A DNA stretch of 64,000 bases, from positions 992,001-1,056,000 of the forward strand of contig NZ_JAHVKO010000001.1 of assembly GCF_019800665.1 (NCBI RefSeq). Direction: 5' to 3'. The notes beneath the pieces were generated by a model. It saw nothing but the letters and a program-made list of their open reading frames with translations, was not told where the DNA came from and made no database searches. Positions 16,597-25,393 of this stretch are shown piece after piece; positions within the stretch are counted from its first letter, which is position 1; the number at the start of each line of letters is the position of its first letter. The position numbers and the translations under genes were made by a program. The DNA comes from Microbulbifer agarilyticus (GTDB lineage: Bacteria; Pseudomonadota; Gammaproteobacteria; Pseudomonadales; Cellvibrionaceae).

Positions 16597-18038
16597 TAGC
16601 GCGGCAGACTCCCAACATCCGCGCTGATCCATTTCATCTCGGTGAATTCCTCAGTGCTGTAGTGACCACCACTGCGTCCAACACCTGAGAGACCGACACC
16701 ACCAATAGGCGCCAGTGCATTACTCTGGAATGCGTGCATGCCGATGTGTACCGCACCAGAAGCAATACGCCGCGCGGCATGCAGTCCCCATTGCAGGTTA
16801 TTCGTCAGCACTGCTGCGGAGAGCCCGTAGTCACAGTCGTTCGCAATGGCGATCGCCTGCTCCAGGTCTTCGGCCTGCACCACGCTGGCAACCGGGCCGA
16901 AACTTTCCTCGCGCCAAGCGCGACTGGTACGCGGAGGATCAAGCAGTACCGTGGGTTTCACCACCAGCCCCTGCAGTACCTCACCACCAGTCAACAAGCC
17001 CGCGCCACCATCGATGGCTTCCTTAACGTGCTCGAGTACTTTTTCCACCGCGCGACCGTTGATCAGCGGCCCATATACGGTTTTTTCATCACGCAAGTCG
17101 CCAAGATGCAGCGATTCTGCCTCGGCCTTTAACGCGGCGATAAATGGCTCATAAACTTCTTTGGCCACCACAATGCGCGAGTTGGCCATACAAATTTGGC
17201 CACTATGGGTAAAAATACCCTGCGCGGCGATCTTCGCGGCTTCGACGGGGTCGGCGTCCTGCAACACCAGCAGCGCACTTTTGCCCCCGAGTTCCAGCTG
17301 CATGCGTCGCATTTGTTTCAGCCCGGCCTGCCCTACTGCAATGCCGGTATTGGTCGACCCGGTAAGCGCAATACAGCGTACGCCGGGGTGATTCACCAGC
17401 TCGGAGCCACATTCCGCACCAAACCCGGTAACGATGTTCACTGCTTCTGATGGCACGCCGGCATCCCACAGCAGGCGACCAAACGCGAGTGCCGTTAATG
17501 GGGTTTCTTCCGAGGGCTTAACAACCAGGCTGTTGCCCGCCGCCAGCGGAAAGGCACACATTTTTGTCAGTAACGACAGAGGTGCGTTATACGGGGACAC
17601 CACACCGACCACCCCCAGTGGCTCGCGAAAAACCATGGAGATTCGGTGCGGATCATCATTCGGAAAAGTTTCACCATAGAGGCGGCGTGCCTCACCTGCA
17701 GCGGTACGCAACAAGTCGACGGTATAGGAAATCTCGCCGCGAGCCTTGGTAATCGTCGAGCCGCTTTCGTCAATCAGCGTATCCAGAAAGCGCGCCTCGC
17801 CTTCCGCGGCGACGAGTTCCGCCGCACGCAACAGGGCGGCTTCTCGCTGGGCTGGCCGCAGGCGGAACCAGGCATCGAACCCGCGAGCGGCGGCCGCGAC
17901 CGCGTCATCTACATCCTTGGCCCCAGCGCGCGGCACATGGCCCAAGACTTCATCGCTGGCGGGCGCGGTTACCGCAAAAGTGGTGCCATTCGCGGAGGGA
18001 ACTTCTGCCCCGCCGATCAGCATGTCGTAATTCTGCAT
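16596..18038 (-). CDS. Aldehyde dehydrogenase (vanillin/benzaldehyde dehydrogenase-like)
   Basis: 480 residues, full length. The catalytic Cys is in FTHSGQICMANSR and the Glu in LELGGKSALLV; FPLAAGNSLVVKPSEETPL and EESFGPVASV are the conserved cofactor and late motifs. It resembles aromatic aldehyde dehydrogenases of the vanillin/benzaldehyde group more than the 2516 copy does. It starts 11 nt after the acyl-CoA dehydrogenase-like gene and its stop overlaps the start of the next gene. It would oxidise an aldehyde released in the pathway to an acid. The substrate is unknown. Confidence 0.9.
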   Translation of the reverse strand: MQNYDMLIGGAEVPSANGTTFAVTAPASDEVLGHVPRAGAKDVDDAVAAAARGFDAWFRLRPAQREAALLRAAELVAAEGEARFLDTLIDESGSTITKARGEISYTVDLLRTAAGEARRLYGETFPNDDPHRISMVFREPLGVVGVVSPYNAPLSLLTKMCAFPLAAGNSLVVKPSEETPLTALAFGRLLWDAGVPSEAVNIVTGFGAECGSELVNHPGVRCIALTGSTNTGIAVGQAGLKQMRRMQLELGGKSALLVLQDADPVEAAKIAAQGIFTHSGQICMANSRIVVAKEVYEPFIAALKAEAESLHLGDLRDEKTVYGPLINGRAVEKVLEHVKEAIDGGAGLLTGGEVLQGLVVKPTVLLDPPRTSRAWREESFGPVASVVQAEDLEQAIAIANDCDYGLSAAVLTNNLQWGLHAARRIASGAVHIGMHAFQSNALAPIGGVGLSGVGRSGGHYSTEEFTEMKWISADVGSLPR

Positions 18039-18049
18039 AGTGGCCCCGC

Positions 18050-19339
18050 TCAGGCTGGCTGCGCGGAAGACTTTTCGCCGACACCGAACAGACTTTGCTC
18101 AGCGCCTTCTACTTCCATCTGCGCCGCCATCAAGCGGCCACGCTCTGCAGGGAATGCCTGCACAATACCCATCGTCATTTCGCGCAGATAGCGCGCCGGG
18201 TCACTCATGGTTCCGGAGGTGCCGCTGGCTTTGAGTGCATTAGCTGCCACCTGGAAGCCCGCCTCCGCAACAACGCCCTTACACAGTCGCCACTGCTTCA
18301 CAACTTCATGCTTATCGGCGATCGGTGGCTCACTGGTTTCAAGCTCTAACTGGCGGCGCAGCCACAACAGTGAGGTTTGCACATCGACCATCATTTTGCC
18401 GATCAGCTCCTGCTGGTATGGCGCGGTGCCAATTGGCTTGCCGGTGTCGGCAAATTTTTTCTCGGTCAGGTGCTTCAGTACATTCTGATACGCGGAATGT
18501 GCGGAACCGGCATAACCGCATACCGCAGCCATCTGGTTGCCTACAAAACTACCGCGGCTCATTTGCATACAGCGGGTAAAGGCGCCGGGAATAGCAAGGG
18601 ACTTGTCGTCTGGTACAAAGTAATCTTCCAGAACAATACCGCCAGAGCTGGTGCCGCGCATGCCGATTGCGTCCCAGGGGGCACGTGGGCGTACACCTTC
18701 ACCATCGCGATCCACAAAAAATGTACACAGGCCCTCTGCGGTGTCATAACCTTCCAGACTCGCGGTCACCAGGTATTTATCCGCTACTCCGGTGCCGGTA
18801 CCGAAGGACTTGACCCCATTCAGCAGATAGCCGCCTTCCACCTTGCGCGCCTTGGTGCTGATGGTAACGGCAGCCTTTTCCGACTTGACAGATTCGCTAG
18901 CGAAGTTTGCGAACCAGAATCCGTCCCGCCCCATTCCGTGCAATACCTGCTCGGCAAAGTTGCGAACCTGTACAGATTCCTCTTCGTTGAACAGGCCAGC
19001 TTCCAGTGCCTCGATGGCGAGGAGTCCGCGGGAAGCAGCACTGCAATGAAAAAAGAACGCCAGCGCGGTCGATGGGCATGCTGAGCCCAACGCGAAGCAG
19101 GCCGCAGCCATATCGCGCAACCCGCCGCCCAGACCGCCGTATTCGGTGGGAATGATCAACCCCAGCAATCCGGCTTCGCTGAATTGCTTGACGTGCGGCA
19201 TATGAAACTGGGCGTTGGCGTCGACTTCACGTGCGGCCTCGCGCACCGCGGGCAATACAGACTCGACCACTTCGGCACGCGCACGCTCTGCCTCAGTCAT
19301 ACCTTCCAGTAGAATTTCACCTGTCAGCTTCATCGACAT
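18050..19339 (-). CDS. Acyl-CoA dehydrogenase-fold flavoprotein, possibly a two-component monooxygenase
   Basis: 429 residues with the N-terminal helical domain (LLGLIIPTEYGGLGGG), the middle beta domain (GGYLLNGVKSFGTGTGVADKYLV) and a C-terminal helical bundle. The C-terminal part reads ANALKASGTSG and later RYLREMTMG, and the usual acyl-CoA dehydrogenase catalytic Glu is not obvious. This resembles class D flavin hydroxylases such as HsaA and DszC, which need reduced flavin from a separate reductase; one is encoded at 28030-28560. It could hydroxylate or oxygenate a ring intermediate. A true dehydrogenase acting on an acyl-CoA or acyl-amide remains possible. It is cytoplasmic and part of the reverse operon from 22011. 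Confidence 0.8.
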   Translation of the reverse strand: MSMKLTGEILLEGMTEAERARAEVVESVLPAVREAAREVDANAQFHMPHVKQFSEAGLLGLIIPTEYGGLGGGLRDMAAACFALGSACPSTALAFFFHCSAASRGLLAIEALEAGLFNEEESVQVRNFAEQVLHGMGRDGFWFANFASESVKSEKAAVTISTKARKVEGGYLLNGVKSFGTGTGVADKYLVTASLEGYDTAEGLCTFFVDRDGEGVRPRAPWDAIGMRGTSSGGIVLEDYFVPDDKSLAIPGAFTRCMQMSRGSFVGNQMAAVCGYAGSAHSAYQNVLKHLTEKKFADTGKPIGTAPYQQELIGKMMVDVQTSLLWLRRQLELETSEPPIADKHEVVKQWRLCKGVVAEAGFQVAANALKASGTSGTMSDPARYLREMTMGIVQAFPAERGRLMAAQMEVEGAEQSLFGVGEKSSAQPA

Positions 19340-19446
19340 TCCCTACCCCAATTATTCTTATTCACTCAACGCATGCGCACTCAAATGAACGTGCGCACGC
19401 TACCCTCTTAATGCAAAACCCGGCTTTCGATTATTCGCTCAGGCGA

Positions 19447-20193
19447 TTAATCGACAGCTTTCAGTAATCCGCGCAGTGCTTCACTGCTTTCGGCGCCAAT
19501 CAATCCGGTGATCTGATTCCAAACCTTGTCTACGTCTGGATCGAAAACGATTTCTCGATTGCGACGGTCACGCTCAGCGAGCGCCGCGCTGTCTACCGCC
19601 TCCAGAGCCTTCTCACTAACGCCTTTCTCCAGCATGGCAAACCAGTGATCCAGATAGGCATCGACAGCACCGTCAATTTTGGCAAATGCTTCCTTGGTGG
19701 CACGCTGTACCAGCATCCATGGAGACATAATCGCCAGCTGGCGAATATCCAGGTGTGCAGCACTCATACCTTCCATACTGCGGGTAGCGGTACAGGTTTC
19801 TGTCAGCGGGGTGTAAACCTCATCCATGTAGGCAAGGTTTGCACCGAGATCCAGGCGCGGCACAAGATCCAGGTGGAATGCACAGTGCTCACCAGCACCG
19901 ACGGAATCCAACGTAAAATGCGGTACCGCACTCTCGCTCGGAGTGAAGGCGAACAGCATATGGGAGTCGAGACCAATCTGCGGAACGACCAAGGCGCAGG
20001 TCACCACTTTTTGTAGCGGACCGCCCTCGTAGAGACGCACCTCGCCAACCTTGCCTTGGGCCATCGGCATATGACTTTCGAGTGTCAGATATGGGCCGTT
20101 ATCGGCGCCATAAACTTCCTTAAGGCCGAGCGTTTCGATTAGTCGGTCGCGTGTTTTATTGGCCAGAGACTCAGGCAAAGACGTTGCGCTCAT
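19447..20193 (-). CDS. RCCR-like protein B (red chlorophyll catabolite reductase family)
   Basis: 248 residues from the ATG at 20193, which has GGAG 6 nt upstream; an in-frame ATG at 20241 lacks this. Plant RCCR features recur in order: VPHFTLDSV (90-98), FHLDLVPRLDL (106-116, plant LILDLPHRKDL), NLAYMDEVYTPL (119-130, plant NPDYLKEYYQDTAL), IMSPWMLVQ, DAYLDHWFAML (178-188) and LAERDRRNREIVFDPD (205-220). Asp96 takes the place of plant Glu154, and Asp218 is close to plant Asp291, so both acidic active-site positions are kept, unlike paralogue A. Likely a cytoplasmic bilin or linear-tetrapyrrole reductase or binding protein. The comparison is from memory of the Arabidopsis sequence. Confidence 0.65.
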   Translation of the reverse strand: MSATSLPESLANKTRDRLIETLGLKEVYGADNGPYLTLESHMPMAQGKVGEVRLYEGGPLQKVVTCALVVPQIGLDSHMLFAFTPSESAVPHFTLDSVGAGEHCAFHLDLVPRLDLGANLAYMDEVYTPLTETCTATRSMEGMSAAHLDIRQLAIMSPWMLVQRATKEAFAKIDGAVDAYLDHWFAMLEKGVSEKALEAVDSAALAERDRRNREIVFDPDVDKVWNQITGLIGAESSEALRGLLKAVD

Positions 20194-20258
20194 AGGTGAC
20201 TCCGAAGAAAGATGCCGTTGATAGGATAAGATTTTGGGCAAGCCGGCACGGTGTCACA

Positions 20259-20272
20259 TTGATATTTCTCAA
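20259..20272. promoter_or_regulatory. Possible Crp/Fnr-type box upstream of RCCR-like B
   Basis: TTGATATTTCTCAA matches TTGAT-N4-ATCAA at nine of ten defined positions. It is centred about 72 nt before the start codon of RCCR-like B, in the gap after the nitrilase-family gene, a usual distance for an activator site. Confidence 0.4.
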
Positions 20273-20298
20273 TAAGACACCGTGCCATGTAGAAGTGA

Positions 20299-22011
20299 TT
20301 AATCTGCGGTAATTGGGCCACACAAATTCCAGGGTCGATTGACCACAAGATCGGTATTTCGGGAGACCTCTTTATTTTCCGCGGCAGCCGGATACAAAGT
20401 CACCTCCAGGATCGGCTGTTGATCCGCCACGCGATAAAGTTCCGGTTGGCTCAACAAACCATCAAAAGCACGCTCTTGCCACGGTGTGAGCACAGTAAAA
20501 TCTCGCTGCAACGCAGTTGCAAACCCGGCCCCCAACGGTGAAGCAATGGCACCCACTAGCAAATTAATACGGTTTTCTGCCGAGCGTTCCAGCAGCCCGG
20601 CACGCAACTCCCAAGCGCCGAGGGGCTCCAGCGAAACTACAGCCGTATCGACGCCGGCCATCGCCAACAAGCGGAAGGTCTCTGGATACAGACTGTCATC
20701 AGACGTGACCGCCGCCAACCGGCCAAACGGCAAAACAATATTGTCAAAACGATCGACGGGTGCCGACCATTCGAAACGCGCGCTGCGATGCACCTGGCCC
20801 TGACTGAACACAACACCACCCGCACCAATCACAACGGCGCAATAGCGATCCTGTCCGTCTTCGCAACGCATTGGTAACGCAGTGGAGATATAACTCTCTT
20901 CACTGCAACACAGGCGCAGTGTCTCGATCACTTCGCCAGAAAAATCCAGCGCAGCAGGAAGATCTGCCGCGATCGCAGCCGCACCCATTAATGGCGGCAC
21001 CGCCACCAGCTGGGCACCAGCTTCAATCGCTTTGCGTGCCGAATCCGCCGCTTCCCGCAGGCCGTCGCGCCCATCGGCTGTAAGATTAATAACCGCAGCC
21101 TCCATGGAATCAGCCCCCGACCACTCGGGGTACGTTTGCGCATTCGGATTTTCGCCAATGGACTGGTACAAATCTGGGCGGCGACTGGCAAAAATATCTG
21201 TTCCGTCTGGGCGACGTTTGTCATCCGCCTGCGCGGGCTGAATGTCCGCGTAGATCACCTCTTCCCTGTCGAGGGATGCACAAGCCAGGACGGTGCCATC
21301 GGGTGCTACGATTTGGCTCTCACCTGCCCCGTGTAGGAATTTCTGCGGAATACCCGTGGCTTCACTGACCGGGACCAGAATGGCCTCGGGCACGAGCGGG
21401 CCCACTTTGTTCGCCGCAACGATAAACACATGATTCTCTGGCGCGCGCACCGGGACATGCAAAGATCCCTCATCGCTGGCAAACGAATTCAGGCTATTGC
21501 AAAGCACCTGCGCGCCGCGCAATGCGAGCGTGCGCGGTGGCTCGTTAATAACACCATCCATGCAGGAATAGAGACCAAAACGCCCCAGCGGCGTTTCAAC
21601 CACAGGGCCCGGCTCTTTGGCGGGCTCGAGAAAATCATTTTCATGGCCGATATAAATCTGTTTGGTATTGTCGGCGATCAGTTCGCCCTCCGGCGAGTAC
21701 ATCAGGCTCGACCCGGTTATAGTGCCATCCTCCCGGCGCACGGTGCAGTTGACCACAACGTAGATTTCCAGGCTGCGCGCCTTTGCGGCCACCGCCTGCA
21801 AGAAGTCACCATCCAGAGTGACGGACACTTCAGCGCAATGCTCCTGGCCGTCATACCAGGAGAGGTGGTTACAGAACTCGGGCAGCACCACCAAATCCGG
21901 GCGAACTTCCGCAGCCTGATCCAGCATCCGCAACACTGTACTCAGGTTCTCACCAACGTCAGTCCCCACATGGAACTGCACGGCTGCGACACGAATGGAT
22001 TTATTGTTCAT
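20299..22011 (-). CDS. Tandem carbon-nitrogen hydrolase (active N half, inactive C half)
   Basis: 570 residues, about twice the family unit. The N-terminal half is a nitrilase-superfamily domain with the full triad: Glu45 (VLPEFCNH), Lys117 (DNTKQIYIG) and Cys150 (GLYSCMDG). The C-terminal half (about 305-570) repeats the fold, but the Glu position is Pro (VAVPPLMG, about 339) and the Cys position is Ser437 (AVTSDDS), so it should be inactive and perhaps structural. Superfamily members hydrolyse nitriles, amides or carbamoyl groups. First gene of the long reverse operon, divergent from the MFS gene at 22311. Opening of a lactam or imide, or amide hydrolysis in the pathway, is an inference. 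Confidence 0.87.
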   Translation of the reverse strand: MNNKSIRVAAVQFHVGTDVGENLSTVLRMLDQAAEVRPDLVVLPEFCNHLSWYDGQEHCAEVSVTLDGDFLQAVAAKARSLEIYVVVNCTVRREDGTITGSSLMYSPEGELIADNTKQIYIGHENDFLEPAKEPGPVVETPLGRFGLYSCMDGVINEPPRTLALRGAQVLCNSLNSFASDEGSLHVPVRAPENHVFIVAANKVGPLVPEAILVPVSEATGIPQKFLHGAGESQIVAPDGTVLACASLDREEVIYADIQPAQADDKRRPDGTDIFASRRPDLYQSIGENPNAQTYPEWSGADSMEAAVINLTADGRDGLREAADSARKAIEAGAQLVAVPPLMGAAAIAADLPAALDFSGEVIETLRLCCSEESYISTALPMRCEDGQDRYCAVVIGAGGVVFSQGQVHRSARFEWSAPVDRFDNIVLPFGRLAAVTSDDSLYPETFRLLAMAGVDTAVVSLEPLGAWELRAGLLERSAENRINLLVGAIASPLGAGFATALQRDFTVLTPWQERAFDGLLSQPELYRVADQQPILEVTLYPAAAENKEVSRNTDLVVNRPWNLCGPITAD

Positions 22012-22187
22012 TTTACGACCTGCCTTTGCGAATGCTCATCTCCCGATTCGACGGGAGTCTGGTTACCAATCAATCAGCGCCTTACAAGCAACTTGCAGTA
22101 GATTCGTTCAGTAGTTACGTGCGGTGGGGCTCGCAGTAGGCTACCGGAAAGAATCTACCAGCTAACGGCTACTAACCTACTACCAAT

Positions 22188-22213
22188 TGTTATAAAACTC
22201 TATCATTATATCA
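22188..22213. promoter_or_regulatory. Split AT-rich palindrome in the divergent promoter 22012-22310
   Basis: TGTTATAA (22188-22195) and TATATCA (22207-22213) are the two half-sites of the 19-bp motif at 29692 and 42183 (TGATATA...TTATAACA, reversed), here 11 nt apart instead of 3. The site lies between the nitrilase-family operon and the MFS gene. No other structure is evident in this 299-nt gap. Confidence 0.3.
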
Positions 22214-22310
22214 TTTCAAACCAAATCCAAATAATATCGACAGATCCAACAAAGTATCACTGTTCGTATCAGCACCAATGTTGATCTAACCGTTATAACG
22301 AGGCACCGCC

Positions 22311-23657
22311 ATGGCTAACCAGCAGGAACACCGGTTTTTAGGGCTCAAGCTAGAGAATGATGTCTCCCGCTCCAATGTGCTCACCTTCTACTTCGCGTGT
22401 CTGGCGACCATCATGTTCGCCTCCTTCATCCCCCAGAGCCAACCCTTCCTGCTCACAGAGTTCCTCAATATTCCCCCGGAACGCCACGGTATGGTGAGTG
22501 GGCTGCTCAATTTCTGGGCGGAGATTGTGATTATCATCTCGGTCGCCATATTCGGCCCCCTCTCCGACCGCTTCGGCCGCCGCCCTATCACCGGGTTCGG
22601 CTTCCTGGTGATGTCTGCTGGTATTGCGCTTTACCCCCACGCCGAGAATGTCACCGAGTTACTGGTCGTTCGGCTGGGCTATTCCGTGGGGCTGGCCGCC
22701 GTGACGACCACCATCGTTGCCCTCATTGCCGACTATGTGCGCAATGAAAGCCGAGGCCGTGCAACCGGCCTGCAGGGCGTAATGAATGGCGTGGGCGCAA
22801 TGATCTGTGTGTTTTTGCTGCTGCAATTACCGGCGATCCTGCAAAACAGCGGCGCGACCGCCCAGGAAGCTGGCATCCAGACCTACGGCCTGGTAGCCAT
22901 CGTCTCGTTTGTCACCGGTGTTTTGATGCTGATTGGATTGAAGCCCGGCAGCAGCCAGGCCGAACCGAGTGAGCACAGTGAAAGCTTGATCAGCATCACC
23001 CGCAACGGCCTGCGCGCGGCGCGCGACCCGAGCATCGCGCTCGCCTACGGCGCCTCGTTTGTAGCGCGCGGCAACCTGATGATTGTCGGGACCTTTTTCA
23101 CATTGTGGGTCACCAATTACGGCACTGCCGAGCTGGGTATGAGCCGGGCCGAAGCATTGGCCCGCGCAGGCATGATTGTGGGCATCGCCCAGGGCTGCGC
23201 ATTACTGACGGCCCCGGTGTTCGGCATACTCGCCGACAAAATCTCGCGCATTCGTGCCCTGATCATCGCACTGCTGATTTCCGCAATCGGCTACGGCTCA
23301 ACCATTTTCATTACCGACCCCTTTACCACCGGCATGATTATCTGCGCCGCGCTGATTGGCCTCGGTGAAATTGGCTGCATTATTACCAGCGGCGTACTGG
23401 TGGCCCAACAGGCGCCGCAATCGCACCGCGGCGCGGTGATTGGTTTCTTCACCCTATCCGGCGCGGTGGGCATTCTGGTTGCGAGCGTGGCTGGCGGTTA
23501 CCTGTTCGATACCTGGCGCGCATCCGGGCCATTTGTGTTCTTCGCCGGTGTTGCCCTACTCGTTTTGTGCTGGGCCATCGCCTTGGAAAAGCGCTTGGAA
23601 AAACGCCTGGTAACATCCGAGCAACCGTTAACTCCGGCTGGTGACATACCTGCTTAA
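22311..23657 (+). CDS. MFS transporter
   Basis: 448 residues, 12 predicted transmembrane segments. The loop 2-3 motif reads GPLSDRFGRRP, and segment 4 begins VRLGYSVGLAAV; the central loop (about 215-235) is short. The C-terminal half is a paralogue of the truncated MFS protein at the window start. GAGG precedes the ATG by 8 nt. It is divergent from the nitrilase-family operon and is closed by a strong terminator. It probably carries a pathway substrate or product; direction and substrate are unknown. Confidence 0.92.
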   Translation: MANQQEHRFLGLKLENDVSRSNVLTFYFACLATIMFASFIPQSQPFLLTEFLNIPPERHGMVSGLLNFWAEIVIIISVAIFGPLSDRFGRRPITGFGFLVMSAGIALYPHAENVTELLVVRLGYSVGLAAVTTTIVALIADYVRNESRGRATGLQGVMNGVGAMICVFLLLQLPAILQNSGATAQEAGIQTYGLVAIVSFVTGVLMLIGLKPGSSQAEPSEHSESLISITRNGLRAARDPSIALAYGASFVARGNLMIVGTFFTLWVTNYGTAELGMSRAEALARAGMIVGIAQGCALLTAPVFGILADKISRIRALIIALLISAIGYGSTIFITDPFTTGMIICAALIGLGEIGCIITSGVLVAQQAPQSHRGAVIGFFTLSGAVGILVASVAGGYLFDTWRASGPFVFFAGVALLVLCWAIALEKRLEKRLVTSEQPLTPAGDIPA

Positions 23658-23688
23658 CACGCTATCTAGTCAAGCCATAAATCCCAAT

Positions 23689-23716
23689 AAAAAAGCCCGC
23701 ATCTGCGGGCTTTTTT
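23689..23716. terminator. Bidirectional intrinsic terminator
   Basis: The 12-bp stem AAAAAAGCCCGC / GCGGGCTTTTTT with a 4-nt loop gives a T-run on both strands. It sits between the convergent MFS and SDR genes. Confidence 0.93.
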
Positions 23717-23747
23717 ATCCTGTGAGAAGAGTAATCAACACAACCCG

Positions 23748-24554
23748 CTACGCGGGTGGTGCGTCATACCCGGCAAACAAATCACGCTTGCTAAAACCTG
23801 CAGTAAGAAAGCGCCAGAATGCCTTGCGCCCGGTTAGCCATGCCACCCGGCTACCGGATTTTTGTGCATTCAATACACCACGCACCAAATACGGGGTAAC
23901 CGTCTCCACCGTATCCCCGAGGATATTCAGGATCTTGCGGGTCTTCTGCCACTCAGGCGAAGCAAGGTCGTAATCTCCAACCAATAGATCCGTCACTACA
24001 ATACCGGGACTCAAAGTATTTACCTGCACGTCGGTGCCCTTGACCTCTTTCTGCAGTGAAGTGGTCAGGTAATTGAGCGCGCGCTTGGTCGCTCCGTAGG
24101 CCGCCATACCGGTGTTGGTTTGGCCGGTACTACCAAAACCTTCCATGTTCCAGATTTGCCCGTGGCCTTGTTTCAACATCCCCGCCAGCGCAACCTTACA
24201 GGCCAACAGCAGGCCGGTCAGATTGGTGTCGACGATCGCACGCAAATCTTGCGCAGACTGTTCATGCAGCGGCTTCCGCACAATGCTCATACCGGCATTG
24301 TTAATCCAGATATCCACCGCACCCTGGCTATTGGCGAAATCCCAGAGCTTGGCCAGATCGGCCTCAGAAGTGATATCACAGGCAATTCCCGCTACCGCGT
24401 CCTTGCCATGCTGGCTTTGCAACTCAGCAATCACGCTATCTACCTTGCTCTGGCCACGCGCACTGATAATTACGCGGCACCCGCTTGCCAAAAAGTTTTC
24501 CGCGAGCCCTCGCCCTATTCCTCGGGTACTACCGGTTATGACCACAGTCTTCAT
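23748..24554 (-). CDS. Short-chain dehydrogenase resembling chlorophyll b reductase (NOL/NYC1)
   Basis: 268 residues. Rossmann motif TGSTRGIG, IWINNAG, and the YxxxK pair Tyr153/Lys157 with Ser142. It follows plant NOL/NYC1 through its length: VVITGSTRGIGRGLAENFL, GIACDI, VDIWINNAG, IWNMEGFGS (134-142; plant IFNMDGAGS, unlike the usual SDR INxSS), AAYGATKRAL, SPGIVVTDLL, and a late LTAGFSKRDLF segment matching plant VTAWLRRGRWF. Chlorophyll b reductase converts the 7-formyl group of chlorophyll b to hydroxymethyl with NADPH. It is divergent from the 24720 gene. The comparison is from memory. A generic SDR remains possible, but the NMEGFGS block argues for the NOL group. Confidence 0.75.
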   Translation of the reverse strand: MKTVVITGSTRGIGRGLAENFLASGCRVIISARGQSKVDSVIAELQSQHGKDAVAGIACDITSEADLAKLWDFANSQGAVDIWINNAGMSIVRKPLHEQSAQDLRAIVDTNLTGLLLACKVALAGMLKQGHGQIWNMEGFGSTGQTNTGMAAYGATKRALNYLTTSLQKEVKGTDVQVNTLSPGIVVTDLLVGDYDLASPEWQKTRKILNILGDTVETVTPYLVRGVLNAQKSGSRVAWLTGRKAFWRFLTAGFSKRDLFAGYDAPPA

Positions 24555-24632
24555 CGAGTCACTCCTGTTTTCGTTGTCAGGGAAACGTTGATGCGCCGGT
24601 GACAGAGTTGGCCGCCGCCTTTTTTTGAGTTA

Positions 24633-24649
24633 TTGTTATATCATTATCA
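24633..24649. promoter_or_regulatory. AT-rich motif in the divergent promoter 24555-24719
   Basis: TTGTTATATCATTATCA partly matches the reversed 19-bp motif of 29692 and 42183. It lies between the NOL-like SDR gene and the 24720 gene, so it could serve both. The match is weak and AT-rich promoter DNA alone could explain it. Confidence 0.25.
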
Positions 24650-24719
24650 CGTTTAACGCAACTTTTGCTGTAAGCAGCGTGGCGTAAGCAGAGCAAACTT
24701 TTACTGAGATAGATCCGGA

Positions 24720-25352
24720 ATGGCCGAACGATTTCCCGATGAAAGCAACTCCACGGCGACGAGCTACCCAACTTTCCCCATAGGCTCCGTGGGCTATAAC
24801 CTGATGATGATGCGCGGTACCTGGCACGACCAAGTCGAGCTGTTTCATCTAGACGGCCGCCCACTGGAAGATGACACCGCAGCCGGCAGTGGCACACCGG
24901 GACCAAGCCCATTCGACAATCTGGTCTACCTCGACTTTGACGGGCACCGCCTGCAACTGACCAATGTGCACTTCCGCGGACGCGAGCCCACCGCCAAAAC
25001 CTTTACCGGCCAGCTGCGCGACAACCTGCTGGTGTTTGATCCGCTCGGCCCCGGTGCTTACGAAAATGTCGGCGTCTCCGGCGGTGTCGGCATCCTGACC
25101 TTCAATGCGCTCAGACTGGATCCAGCCTGCGAGGTCTATATGGAACCCGATTTCATTATGCTCACCGCCCCAGGCCAACGGGTTCGCCATACCGTTCTGT
25201 ACCGTGAAGGTGTCGCCACCCGCACGCTTACTGCGCGCGGTGTACGGCTTTCGCCAACCTGCGATCAACGTCATGAACTCGATCCAAGAGGCAAGGCCGG
25301 CCCGGTTCACGAAGAGCCCTTCAGCGCATCTATCTGGAAACACCTCGCCTGA
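24720..25352 (+). CDS. Beta-rich protein of unknown function, possibly lipocalin-like
   Basis: 210 residues, no signal peptide, rich in predicted strands. It begins with a Thr/Ser/Pro-containing lead and RGTWHDQVELFHLDG, and the middle part alternates strands (LVYLDFDGHRLQLTNVHF, NLLVFDPLGPGAYENVGV, GVGILTFNALRL, HTVLYREGVA). The GTWH opening and GxGxYxNxG-type turn recall the larger protein at 27069, whose halves begin GEWHG and GKFTG. I do not recognise a named family; a small-molecule-binding barrel is a guess. It is divergent from the NOL-like reductase and 149 nt upstream of the rubredoxin reductase. Confidence 0.7.
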   Translation: MAERFPDESNSTATSYPTFPIGSVGYNLMMMRGTWHDQVELFHLDGRPLEDDTAAGSGTPGPSPFDNLVYLDFDGHRLQLTNVHFRGREPTAKTFTGQLRDNLLVFDPLGPGAYENVGVSGGVGILTFNALRLDPACEVYMEPDFIMLTAPGQRVRHTVLYREGVATRTLTARGVRLSPTCDQRHELDPRGKAGPVHEEPFSASIWKHLA

Positions 25353-25393
25353 TCCAATGACATCGCCGGTAGTACGAATAATTCGTGCACCGG

